Origin: Spirometra erinaceieuropaei
Taxonomy: Eukaryota; Platyhelminthes; Cestoda; Diphyllobothriidea; Diphyllobothriidae
Direction of reading: 5' to 3'
Length of the DNA: 64,000 nt
Assembly: GCA_902702965.1 (NCBI GenBank)
Contig: CACRXP010000632.1
Location: 283,213-347,212 of the forward strand
A program made the translations under genes and the position numbers. This document shows, in pieces, positions 11,839 to 22,050 of this stretch (the first letter of the stretch is position 1; each line of letters opens with the position of its first letter). The notes under the pieces are model-generated. The model ran no database searches, was not told the origin of the DNA, and worked only from the letters and a program-made list of their open reading frames with translations.

Positions 11839-12905
11839 ACAGAACTCATGGGGCACTGCCTCAAGACATTTTTTATCTTCGAGGGGATCACATATGGGCA
11901 AACTGAGGGCACTCCGATGAGTTCACCAATCTCCAGACTCATTGCCGAGGCGACTTTGCGAAAACTCGAGAAAGGGCTGTTCGGAGAACACAAACCCAAG
12001 TTTTGGGCGCGTTACGTCGATGATACCTATCGTAATCATCGATCAGGATAAAATTAACTACTATAAAGAGCTGCTGAACTCAATCATTCCCAACCTACAG
12101 TTCACGATGGAAGAAGAAGTGGAGAGAAAACTTTCATTCTTGGATGTTCTCGTCTGTCGCCAACCAGACGGCAAACTGGCGACGTCAGTCTACAGAAAAC
12201 CGACGAACACGCTGAAAATGCTCAGTTACTACAGCAACAATCCACTATAACACCAAAGAAGCTGTGTAGGCATGCTATACCGACGTGTGGAAACTCATTG
12301 CAGCACTTCAGTCGCCAAACTGGACGAGATTAAGCTTCTCCAAGAACTCTTTAGAGTCAACGGCTATCCGCGAACATTCGTTGAACGGAACTGAAAAAAA
12401 CCATGGAAGCGGGTTGAAGAACGTTGTCAGCCAAAATCGTGGCGGAGCATTCCATACACGAAAGGGGTCTCCGAAGCCGTGGCCAGATCCCTCGCGCCGC
12501 TCGGAACGGGCGTTGCCCACAGGCCCGACTCAACAATCCGCCGGCAAGTGATGCGGCCAAAAGACCCGATCCCTAAGCAGGAGATGTCGGCTGTTGTCTA
12601 CCGACTTCATTGCAGCTGCGAAATGTGCAACTACGTTCGGGAAACCGACCGACGGCTGCAAACGCGCATGCACAAGCATAAGTTGGCCGTACGAACGTTG
12701 GACCCAAAGTAGGAGGTAGCAACCAGTGCCGCCCAAATGGGACACGTCTTCAACTTTGACGCCGTTCAAATTATGGGCCGAGGTGATGATCATACGGCAA
12801 GGCAAGTGCAAGAAGCCTGGATGTCTACCGACTGTTCTGTCAACCGTCACATCAATTTGCCTCACCCCTATCTGGTTTTGCGAACATTTTTGACGGGGGA
12901 CAGTC
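11835..12905 (+). pseudogene. PLE-1 reverse transcriptase / GIY-YIG endonuclease, broken
   Basis: Frame 1 reads FFIFEGITYGQTEGTPMSSP then ISRLIAEA and FWARYVDDTY, covering RT palm motifs including catalytic YVDD (about 12013-12027). A single-base frameshift right after DDT moves the reading to the next frame (IVIIDQDKINYYKELLNS, FLDVLVCRQPDGKLATSVYRK). This then runs to the end with three in-frame stops (12248, 12392, 12710). The endonuclease part is VVYRLHCSCEMCNYVRETDR, where family members have YVGETGR, so both glycines are replaced. The conserved tail VNRHINLPHPYLVLRTFLTG ends at about 12890. The 5' part of the RT is missing. Clearly non-functional. Confidence 0.9.
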
Positions 12906-13071
12906 ACGACACGGGAAAATCAGGGCCGTCAACTATCGCCGCGGCCGACGGAGATGGGCGAGATTCAGGTCACGGTGACATGCGGGCCGGATGCAGCCAC
13001 ACAGGCGGCATTGGCGGGCCAGGCATCAAACAAAGTGCGCCATATAAGGGAAGCTATGTGCATGACTTCTC

Positions 13072-13118
13072 GGTCTCTGAAGATGGGCATAAGAAACGAC
13101 TACTCGAAACGTCAGACC
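13072..13118 (+). ncRNA. Hammerhead-ribozyme-like motif in PLE-1 right arm
   Basis: Order seen: stem I 5' GGTCT (13072-13076), CTGAAGA (13077-13083, fits CUGANGA), a 22-nt stem-loop II region with weak GGG/CTC pairing, GAAAC (13106-13110), GTC (13111-13113), and stem I 3' AGACC (13114-13118), fully complementary to the first strand. The ACGT between GAAA and C is a self-complementary, loop-less stem III, the minimal form that works as a dimer. PLEs in several animals are known to carry hammerheads in their terminal repeats, which supports the call. Stem II in this copy is poor. Confidence 0.6.
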
Positions 13119-13159
13119 TCCAATACATCTTTCCCAGTGAGCGCCTCCTTTTCTTTTGA

Positions 13160-14430
13160 CAACAGTTTCATTGTAAAACGGATCAGAAGCATGCCATTTT
13201 ACCCTGGAACAACGGTGTTGAATCTCGACTGACCACCTGACTCACAGAATGTCCGATTTCAACTGTGAGGATATGTGCCTCGAGTGAGCTGTCTGAGTCT
13301 ACAACTCAAGAACCAGATGAAATCTGATTCAGTCTCTAGGTCTTACACGCCTGGTTGGACTTGTTAAAACATGTTTGTCTGTAGCATCAGCTATAGCAGA
13401 ACTCATCATTCTAGCCTTTTTACTATCATTCGCCCTTCCGTCTATTTGGAAACGCGGTAATACATTTAAAATGGTTTAAATAGTGTCCACTGTTTACGCT
13501 CCGAAAGTGCATCGAGGGTTCTAAAGAAGTGTTCATGACATTTGTGAGGTAGCCCAGTTAGAGTTTTGTAGACCAGAAGACCTGATAACCTACACTGCGG
13601 GTCCTCCCATAACACTGACAAATGTCATGTATTTTTTTAAGCAGAAAACACTTTGCTTTTGTCTGACCACGCCAGCAGAACCCTCACGAACCCGGCAGCG
13701 TTGTTGTTATCGCATCATAGACCAGTCGATTCCGTCACGGTGCAAAGGATTGCTTTTTGCGAGACTAAACAAGTCGGCCCATTACCCATGGAAAACCTCT
13801 TCTCAATCATAACAAAGCAATGGGGCAGAACTTATTACTTTCTCCTGCAAGTGACATAAACTCATTTAACTGACTTTGGGAGCTGTGTCGTCGAAAGGAC
13901 AAAAACATTTAGAACTGCCTGTGTAGCCCAAGATGGAATTTGGCTGCATAATTCCTATGATTTCAAGAAAATGAAAAAATCTTACGTTTAATCCTATGGT
14001 CACCTCGGATATTGCCTAAAAAATATGGTAAATCGTTGTAATATGCATTTTTATTCATAAACCGTTAATGCATAATGACTATAGCATCTTGAATTAGCAT
14101 ATCGCAAAAGTGCAAATCAGTATGCACAAATGACCATGAAAAAGTTTCACTTTTAACTTGTTAGATAATAATTTATTCCCTGTTGTTGGCCCCTTTCAAC
14201 AACTTGAGCAGTTAAACTAATGACCGCACAAGGCATTAATATTCTTTGGCATGTAAATAAATATTCGTTTCCTGGAGTAGTGCACAGCAAGATAACCCTG
14301 ATATTTTGGGAACAATTAAATGAAGTTTGCAGAAAAGATCTCGTAAAGATTTCAAATGATGAGATATTGTCCGTCAGTACAGTGCGATTTCCATGCTTAA
14401 CATCTAGTAGATGGACCAACTGTGGATATA
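13160..14430. other. EAAT intron D-E, unannotated
   Basis: Beyond the outer PLE-1 arm (to about 13230) I see no gene or repeat. Short frames at 13627-13859 and 14153-14459 have no domain. Confidence 0.5.
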
Positions 14431-14533
14431 CAGTAGGTGTGCTAACTCAGGAATGTTGACCGAATTCTGACATGAGTTTTCGTGTCGAAAAGATTCCTAA
14501 AGTATGGTTATGAAAAATTCCATCATGCAGCAA

Positions 14534-14838
14534 TAGGCTCGTGGCAACGGGCTCGTGGCAACGGGCTCGTGGCCCGGTGAGTAGAGGCGTTGACATCTAA
14601 ACCAACAAGTCGCGAGTTCGAGGCTCGGGTGTTCCAGACTTCGGGCTTGGGTATGGCTGGCTGACGACGGCTAATAAGCCAGAAATGGCCATTCCAGTCT
14701 CCCTTGTCTTTGTCGGTAATATCATTCTGCCTATATATCATGCGCCGCTGCGCGGCTGCTGGTTGGGCTCGAGAGAGAGTCCATAAGGCACAACGGAACG
14801 AGTGAGTTCCGTATGAACGGTCGGTGAGCGCCCCCTAA
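14534..14838 (+). mobile_element. SINE-A copy 2, full length, nested in M1
   Basis: Order: a head in which CTCGTGGC is repeated three times, then a tRNA-like part (CTCGTGGCCCGGTGAGTAGA as A-box region, GCGAGTTCGAGGCTCGG as B-box region). The hammerhead-like body follows (14655-14699), then a pyrimidine stretch with CTTTGTCGGTAAT, and the GAGAGAGAGTCC...GAGCGCCCCCTAACA 3' end. It is probably transcribed by RNA polymerase III (inference from the A/B boxes). Confidence 0.88.
14655..14699 (+). ncRNA. SINE-A hammerhead-like motif (best copy, CTGACGA)
   Basis: Stem I 5' GGCTGG (14655-14660), CTGACGA (14661-14667), C, stem II GGCT-AATA-AGCC, A, GAAA (14682-14685), palindromic stem III ATGG/CCAT, T at the cleavage position, stem I 3' CCAGTC (14694-14699). 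Stem I forms six pairs including one G-U. All invariant core bases are present. The base pair closing stem II would be C-A instead of the usual G-C, the main weakness. Confidence 0.5.
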
Positions 14839-15269
14839 CATAATAATTCAATTATATTGAGATGACGGCCTTCGAAAAACGTCTTTCTGGCCACATGCGA
14901 AAACTGCACTCTGTGGCAAATTACAACTTACGTCGCACGGATTTTTTTCATCGATTTTAGATGCCATTATAAATTCAAATATATCCTATGGAAAACATGT
15001 ATAAAGATATTCATTTTTTTGCTCATTCGGTAGCAAATTACACCTTCCTCCAATTTTATAACCGGAGGGATAACATTTGATTTTACAGAAGTTTCTAACC
15101 GTGATGTTTAATATACAGTGAAATCCCGTTCAAAAAACATCCCTTCTCTGCATTTACTACTGCTGCTTGTAAAGTTTACAATATGGCTCAAATCCGCCGC
15201 TTCATTTTATGAATACTGTATGGCTTCCTGGCTCGATCGCAGTTGGTAGCCCGGAATGGGAGGCGGACG

Positions 15270-15545
15270 GCTACCTTAAACTTAATCCCCACCTTAACCC
15301 AAGCCCTAACCGCAACTGTTACCGTTAACCGTAACGGCAACCCTAACCCTAGCCAAAATCGTAAACGTAACCATAGCCCTTAGCCATAGCCGTAACTTAG
15401 AAGCCTAACCGTAATACTGGAACCTAGTCGTACGCTCAAATCCTAACCATAAACCGAAAACCTAAGCCTTAAGGCATAATCCAAACCGGAAAATCGGAAA
15501 CCATTAACCGGTGCCCTAGTCCTAACCTCAAACGTAAAACGGAAG
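15270..15545. repeat. Degenerate telomere-like tract (CCTAAC strand)
   Basis: Many imperfect copies of CCTAACC/CCCTAA with drift (CGTAACC, CATAGCC). It lies inside long-TIR element M1. Confidence 0.8.
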
Positions 15546-16123
15546 CCAAATGTGTCAGATGTGATTATGGAGCCCCACAAAAAGCCCCGGTAGACAAACC
15601 CCCCAGCCACCTGTAATGCGCGTCCGGGCTACCAACTGAGATGTAGCCGGCTTCCTCTTTATACCGTAGAGGAATATATAGTTTTCGGCATGCAGAAAAT
15701 ATACGGCTGGTAGTTTTTAAAGCCTGAATGAAAGTGTACCGGCAGGTAGAGTTCAAAATTAATCGGCAATCGGAAACGTTTTTGAAAACCGAATTATACC
15801 CTTCCTTCGAGTATAAAATTGGAAGAAAGTGCAATTGTCTACCGAATAAGTAAGCAAATGAATACTTTTATGCATATTTTCTACGAAATATGATTGAATT
15901 TTCAAGAGCACCGAAAATCAATGCGAAAAGTGCATGTCAACTAAGTAGTCCTTTTTTACAAAGTATGATTTTCTCATGAGGCCGGCATTCCGAGGTAAAC
16001 GAATAATTATAGAATTGTGCTGCATCATGATTATTTTTAAAGCCCTACTTAAGTAATCTCTCCCAAACGAAAACGCATTTCGTAATTTTGGTTCACATTT
16101 CCTGAGTAAGCACACCTACTGTA

Positions 16124-17325
16124 TGCTTAATTTAACAATAAAAGTGGTGACACTCCGATGTCTAGGCTGGGCTTAAATATTACGTGGACGATTAGAAGCA
16201 AATTTTTAAAAAAACCTCCACTAATGAAATTTACCTTACCATACGAAACTGCGCCCTGCATCTGGCGTATAACGGGGAAGAAAGAAGACAGTTTTATCTT
16301 AGCTGAAGCATTTTTGAATGCGAATGGTATTATACTGTCGCTGCGCTGACGCCAACATGATAAATGCCTGGGCTTGGAGGAGAGCAATATTTGCTCAAAA
16401 ATCTAAAAGTTAGACAGACACTGTCTCCGCATCCCAATGCATGTTTATCCTGAAGAATCGAAATGCAGTTCTCTTGAAAGTAAGGTACGCGAAAATGAAG
16501 AAAAATGATGCTGGCATCCGATGGCACATGGACCACTTAAGCTCCTTAATTGGTCCTAATTATGATGTAATGAGTGCAAATTTGAATTTGAAATCTTGCT
16601 TTGGCTTTCGGTGACTGGTAGATCGCTTATGTCTCACATCCGCCTTTCCGTTTTAAAAGCTTATCTGCTGCATAGCTCCAGTACTAACTCTACGACATTT
16701 TCAATTCACGTAGCATACATGTGGAGACGCCTGGACTAAAAATTGCTCCGAAAGATAGGGTGCATTCCTCCATGAGAAACAGAATAACTACACGTTGGCA
16801 GTTTCAAAGGCAGTATAAGTAACTTAACCACAAATCTCCACTCAAAATGAAAGCGCGTGACGCTCAGAATAAGTAAAAGGAGAAAGCATGTTTTCATCTT
16901 AAATATCTTGCATACATTTTGCGGCAGGCTATGACGATGCCACGATCGGCCGGACTTTCAGGATTGAGCCGTTATCGTTTCACAATTATTCCTTACTGAG
17001 AGTTTTATGCCAAAATTTAGGGAACTGGTATTCAGTCAAATAGAACTTCAGGCTATTTGTTCACTGATGCTGATTAAAAAAATTATCTATTGACTGTGTC
17101 CACACGCCTCAAGTAAAAATGAATTCCTTCAGATACCTGTTCAACTCAGTAATGGCGATGTCAGAATCCTTTTGATCATGTTAACCTGGAAGGTTTCATG
17201 ATTAGTTTGCTTCGCTTCATCCATTTCTAAAGAGAGACGCACTTTTCACACTTTTAAATTGAGCTACATATTTGTGCAGCCTTCCTAAAGTCATCTTTGA
17301 CATGTGAACTGTACACCTATTTAAG
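16124..17325. other. EAAT intron D-E, last part
   Basis: No recognised gene or repeat. Ends in the exon E acceptor. Confidence 0.55.
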
Positions 17326-17527
17326 GTACTCTCCGTTGGGTATCTTCTTCCTCATTCTGGGGAAGGTGCTGGACATTGATGATTTGGAACGGACAGCATA
17401 TTCGCTTGGCAAATACATGCTCACCGTAATCCTCGGTCTGGCTATTCACTCCCTGGGGACTCTGACCATTTTGTACACTGCCATCTGCCGTAAAAACCCG
17501 TTCAAATTTTACAAAGGAATATTCCAG
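17326..17527 (+). CDS. EAAT: EAAT exon E: TM6
   Basis: After completing the tryptophan the reading is YSPLGIFFLILGKVLDIDDL, then a TM6 helix (YMLTVILGLAIHSLGTLTI) and a cytoplasmic turn CRKNPFKFYKGIFQ. This matches W-YSPVGI-FLI-GKI and the RKNP-KF--G--QA element at the TM6-HP1 border. The acceptor is TTTAAG at 17325 and the donor GTGAGC at 17528. It exits in phase 0, so the next exon should open with the ALVT----SSSSATLP segment of HP1. Confidence 0.95.
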
Positions 17528-18408
17528 GTGAGCGTTAAGGCATCTGCCAGTAGGTACTTTGTGTTCTATTGCATATTTCTTGCTATATGTTTTGCGACAG
17601 CTTAGCCCCTCGTCTACGAAGCGCTAGCATACCTGAGATGACAGGGCTAGCTTGGGGTCTACGCATCGGGTTCATAGGTAATGAATAGTGGATCGGCCCT
17701 TAACACAGGCTAGCCGGCTGACATGTCTAGTGGATAAGCAGTCGCAGACCATGAAACGACCTTGCCGTGAGTCGTGATTGAGCTATGGCAAATGTTGCCC
17801 GCCATCTGTTTGGGCTGCAACCGCTGCCAGCCACAGGTTTAGAACACTAGACTGGTGCAGCGGAACGGCGAATATCGACTGCCACATGAGAGGTAGCAGG
17901 AGGACATCGCTCCGCCAGTACGCCCATTATTACCATCACCCTGCAAGCCACGGCCTAGAGTCGCACCACCTCAGAACCACCTAAACTGGCATTGTAGTGC
18001 CTAATGTAACGGCCATAGCTGAATCACAGGGCCAAAAGTTGCTTAGTAGATCATGAGGGGGGACACCAATATGAAGGGCTTATTCGGCGCAGAAATCCCC
18101 GGTGTTCACCCATCAAGGTGGATGCGGAGTCCCGTGCAGGCAATCAGGCCAATGCCAGTAGCCAAAGTGCCAAGCTCGTCACTGATTGGCTGCTGACTCG
18201 TACTCATGGACCTATCACTGGCTGGCTGTCGTCAACGGGCCGACCAACAGTCGGGCCGCAGAGTGACGCGTCACCCTATTGGTCGTCCACGGGACTGCAC
18301 GCGCACGTATCCCATCCACTCGCAGCGGAGCTCACACGAATTCCACTTCGACAGGCTTGCCAGAAGCGACAGATTTCTACACGCGGGATGTATTTACCTA
18401 CAACATAA
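17528..18408. other. Intron E-G, GC-rich block
   Basis: From about 17620 to 18370 the sequence is markedly more GC-rich than its surroundings, with words such as GCAACCGCTGCCAGCCACAG and CGCACCACCTCAGAACCACC. This suggests an inserted repeat of its own family, but I have no second copy here. It does not contain the missing EAAT exon. Confidence 0.45.
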
Positions 18409-18625
18409 AGTGGATGCTCTAACCCATGAAATGTTGACTGAAATTCTTAAATGCGTTCTATACTTGAAAAGGTTACTTAAGTTGAGTTGTAAGATTAATT
18501 GTCGTGCAGCATAATCCCAGGATATTTCAGTTACTCCGGGATGGGGGACTACTGAATGAACTTATTTCCCCCCTTCGCAAAGACCGCACACAGGACGATG
18601 TGAAAAATGTCTTCCGTTTCAGTCG
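18409..18625. mobile_element. Long-TIR element fragment M2 (left end)
   Basis: TGGATGCTCTAACCCATGAA, then ATGTTGACTGAAATTCTTAAA and a CATAATCCCAGGATATTTCAG block, match the first 200 bp of the long-TIR family. The rest is absent. Confidence 0.7.
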
Positions 18626-20012
18626 ATGTACGCCATTTAAAGGTTTAAGGGTTGGATATTATTTCTTATCCGTACCTGCATTATCAAGCCCCTACCTAAC
18701 CCCTAACCCTAGTCACAAACCCCAACCCCAAACCCTAGACTCTAACCCCTAACAAGTACGGCTACGAAATAAGACCTTGCCAGTTAACGTATTAAATTAC
18801 TTGCAAGGCCTGCGGAGAGCAGATAAAAGATTACCTTTTATTTTGATAGAGGCTGTCTCGAATAATCTCAAACAACTGATAATGCTAGTCTTCAAAATCG
18901 ACGGGTCTAAAAGTACCACAAAAGTATCGTTAAACGCAATCCTACGCTGAGTATCCGATTTTTGGCGCCAAACCTTCTTTTTAGTCAAACTTAGAAGACG
19001 GATAACCTTAGAGAAAACTCAAATGACTCGTAGATTTCTTAAAAACGTAACTGTGAGTACTCCTAGACGAATGTGCGTTTTTAATTCATTACCCCAGAAT
19101 CAATAGTATGGAAAACGCACCAGTAGGGCTGAGCCGAAACCAGCGTTTTAATTGACGATCGGCTTTAAGTCAGGCAAGTTACGCTGCTCAGCTAGATCTA
19201 GACAGCAAACACACAAATTTGTTGAGTAAGTGCATGAAAGGTCGAAGCGGCTCTGGTTGCCTTTTCCGATTTATTTTCTGCCGTCAGTTGACTGTTCTAC
19301 AACCTCAGCTTGGGATAGTGTAATGCTTGACTACGCGTTCTGTGACCATAAAGTCCAGTTCCTTCCACTTTTTCGGTCGAGGCTTGTTATTTACTAGGAT
19401 GCTAAGAGTTACTACAGTGAGAGAGGGGCTTGGTATTTTACGACTGTGTTCAAACTTCCGCCTGGACCCCATTGTCCTCCGTTCTAGGGGAACTCTATAA
19501 CGTGGTCAAAGTCCAGCAAGATAATTCTCCAGACAACAGTTTGCGAAGGGAAGTTCAGCAAGAGCAGATATTTAAAGGAGTTTTCTCGATCAATAACGAT
19601 CCTCATTCTTGTCACTCTTTCGGTCGAGGTTTGTTATTTACTAAAATGCTGGGAGATTGTGCGGTAAGGCAAAGCCTCGGCATTTTGCGNNNNNNNNNNN
19701 NNNNNNNNNNNNNNNNNNNNNNNNNNNNNNNNNNNGCTGCCAAGTTATGGCCCTCAGCGCATGCAGAAAATGAGAAACGGCGCGTTCACAGCAGACTTTG
19801 AAGGTCCCATTGACTGGATTTGTCTCCTTCCTCTTTACATTGTTGCACCAAATTACCATCTGTAGCCGGGTTTCATCTTGAGTTATAACTTGAACGGCTG
19901 TGTGGGCGACTACCCTGGCAGATCGAGCGACACATTTGAGGGCATATTGACTGTCGGCCAGAGCAACCTTCGTGCGCCATTCTTATTCAGTTGGGTAGAA
20001 TTGACCTATGCG
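18626..20012. other. Intron E-G around the assembly gap
   Basis: Contains a short telomere-like tract (18690-18760) and the N gap. A segment is duplicated around 19380-19450 and 19620-19650 (TTCGGTCGAGG, TTGTTATTTACTA, ATGCT). No EAAT exon is visible on either side of the gap. Confidence 0.55.
19690..19735. other. Assembly gap (46 N)
   Basis: A run of 46 N in the intron between EAAT exons E and G. The true length is unknown. It is the best candidate location for the missing HP1/TM7 exon, because no matching coding segment is visible elsewhere between 17528 and 30085. Confidence 0.99.
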
Positions 20013-20185
20013 GACCCTAGACAGGACATGGAAATGGGAACACCCTGCTCAAGTAATAAAGATGAACCCGCACATAATTCCAGAAAAAGCAAAACATTCC
20101 CGTGTCCCAACCTCCACAGTGAGCCTAATATAAAACTAAACTGCTGCCCCAGTCTTGATCTTAACCCTACCCCAAACCTTAACTG
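20013..20185 (+). repeat. Repeat H, copy 1, first half
   Basis: AGACAGGACATGGAAATGGG, then GCACATAATTCCAGAAA and telomere-like CTTAACCCTACCCC, aligns with 25733-25900. The second half of this copy is displaced to about 21879-22050 by LINE and long-TIR insertions. Confidence 0.75.
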
Positions 20186-20319
20186 AAAGAGAGAGAGGAC
20201 TGATTTATTTTGAAAATAACAATCAAAACTTTCAGCAAAAACGGTTCTCCAGTACACAGTGATTACCATAGAGATTAACAGGTATTGGACAGGTGGACAT
20301 AATTATATATGAAGAAAAA

Positions 20320-20925
20320 AGGACTTTAAGGTGCAAGACCGAGTTTTAGCTTTTGTTTTTCAGCATCTTTGCAGGTGAGATACCGGGCTAGAAATGGCAG
20401 TATGGAATTCTGATAAGCCGAAGTGCGACAAGGGATGTGGCGGAAGCATCGACGCATGGGGCGTAAGGATTTCGCTGCCATTAGCTCATTATGAAGGGGA
20501 TGGACGGTTTCATTTAGAATTCGGGCAGCAAATGGCTCCACCGTATTGAAGTGTCGCTGCACGATTATATCAACTAAAATATGATAGGAAACACCAGCAG
20601 CAGAGGCGAGCATTCGAATGACACATTTAAAAATAATAAGATCTTTTTAAAGTAAAGATGGAAAAATAACTGGAGAACAATAAAGAATGAGTGGAAGAAT
20701 ACAGCCATCTATGAATCGCCAGATTAAGGACTGGGGTGTGTGATATGAACGTAGACGACGAATGTAATAAACCAGTTTTTGAATTTTTTGTTAAAAGGGT
20801 TTCCATAGGAAGAGAGAAAGAGAGATTTGAGGACAAAGTAACACCTAGGTACCGGAAAGAGGATACCTCATTGGGAAGAATATTCAAAGGTTCAGAAATG
20901 GGAGAGAGTCGCAATCGAAACACAT
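20320..20925 (-). pseudogene. CR1/Jockey-type LINE, 3' end of RT ORF, decayed
   Basis: On the minus strand 20923-20627 reads ILPNEVSSFRYLGVTLSSNL then SFSLPMETLL, the F-YLGV-L---L motif at the end of non-LTR reverse transcriptases. After stops the reading resumes as MRRCFRHIPCRTSAYQNSIL then PFLARYL near 20460-20330, the CRT-SYQNSF-P---RLWN type terminus. The catalytic RT core is missing (5' truncation). Family assignment beyond non-LTR is tentative. Confidence 0.75.
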
Positions 20926-21043
20926 ACTGTACTGATTTCTGATTGTTGAGTAGGAGTTCATTATTCGACGACCATGCGGAGACGTGATCTAAGCAGTTAA
21001 CACTAGAACCTGCATTATCCTTTAACCTGAATCTGACTTACAC

Positions 21044-21878
21044 TGCGTGACTGATCTCATGAAATGTTGGCCGAAATTCTGAAATGCATTTTCAATTAGG
21101 AAGGATTACGCAGGTGGGGTTATAATGTTACATAAATTCAAATATATTATATGGAAAACATGCACAAAATAGACTTTCTTTTATTTGCTTGGTAGAAAGT
21201 AACATTGTCCTTGCATTTTATACTCGAAGAAAGCGTATATTTAGGTTTTCAAAAAGGTTTTCCTATTCACTAATAATTGTGGTTCACATCAGCCGTTGCA
21301 TTACCATTAAGCAATTCCAGTCTACTAGCAGCATTCTTTCCGCACAAGAAAAATCATGTATTCCTTTATGCCTTTAAGAAGACACCATAAGGAGTTCATA
21401 AAATTTTGCAGTGGGTGCAGGCTTTGTTGTACGTCTCAGGAGGATCATTAGTAAACGGAGATGTGCGGCGCAGTATGTATGGACATAGCACAGTTTTAAA
21501 AATCTTATAATTAAAAACTTCTAAAAAACTAAATATAACCCTTTTCTAATAAAAAACGTAAAGACAGTGTTACTTTCTGCCAAAGAAGCAAATGAAAGCA
21601 TATTTTGTGCAGGTTTTTCATGCTAGCTATTTGAATATATATGACCATCGAAAATCAATGTGAAAGATGCAAGCTACTTATGTAGTCATTTTTTATCAAG
21701 TGTGCTTTTATGGGAGGTCGAAAAAGGAGTGCATTCAAAAGCCGACATCCTGGCAAATCTGAAATACTATGGAATTTTCTTGTTTGATAAGTAAAAATAG
21801 AACCTCACCTAGGTAACCCTTTCTAAACGAAAACGCATTTCATAATTTTGGCCAACATTTCATGAGGTCGGTCATGCA
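21044..21878. mobile_element. Long-TIR element M3 (variant ends), inserted in repeat H
   Basis: The left end TGCGTGACTGATCTCATGAA and right end CATTTCATGAGGTCGGTCAT are inverted, and the body shares GAAAACATGCACAAAATAG and TTTGCTTGGTAGAAAG with the family. The ends differ from the CAGTAGGTGGG subtype, so this is a sub-family (also seen at 47250). Flanking DNA aligns continuously with the uninterrupted repeat H copy at 25733, which shows the insertion point. Confidence 0.78.
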
Positions 21879-22050
21879 CCGTACCCTATCGTTAACTTTA
21901 AATCTAGCCTCAAAACTAATTCTTCACCTTACCCTAACCTCAAACCTAACTCTTATTTCACTGGAAGGTTGCCCAACGTTACCCTTACTGAAGGCGGCTC
22001 CCGTTCTCATTTCCTGTTTAGGGGGGCATGCAAGTTAGTCCTACCTTCAG
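21879..22050 (+). repeat. Repeat H, copy 1, second half
   Basis: CTTTAAATCTAGCCTCAAAA, then CTTCACCTTACCC and the GAAGGCGGCTCCCGTTCTCA ending, align with 25960-26065. Confidence 0.75.

Larger units (their letters stand above)
11769..13159 (+). mobile_element. Penelope-like element PLE-1 with inverted arms
   Basis: A reverse transcriptase plus GIY-YIG endonuclease reading (11835-12905) is flanked by a nearly identical inverted pair: 11769-11828 is the reverse complement of 13101-13159 with only a few mismatches. PLEs characteristically carry terminal repeats in direct or inverted orientation. Weaker inverted similarity continues outward (around 11690-11768 against 13160-13225). The right arm holds a hammerhead-like core. 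It is inserted in the 7.4-kb EAAT intron in the same orientation as the gene. Confidence 0.88.
14431..16121. mobile_element. Long-TIR element copy M1, interrupted by insertions
   Basis: The left end CAGTAGGTGTGCTAACTCAG (14431) and right end GTAAGCACACCTACTG (ends 16121) are inverted and share the same variant bases (GTGTGCT). Both are flanked by TA. Inside are the family's body words (ATGCGAAAACTGCACTCTGT near 14900 and TACGGCTGGTAG near 15700), but the copy is split by SINE-A copy 2 and by a telomere-like tract. No transposase. Confidence 0.8.

Noticed and set aside
20450..20520. GGGGATGGACGGTTT as possible NMDGT segment of the missing EAAT exon
   Set aside because: Flanking codons do not match EAAT, and the region reads as a LINE terminus on the minus strand.
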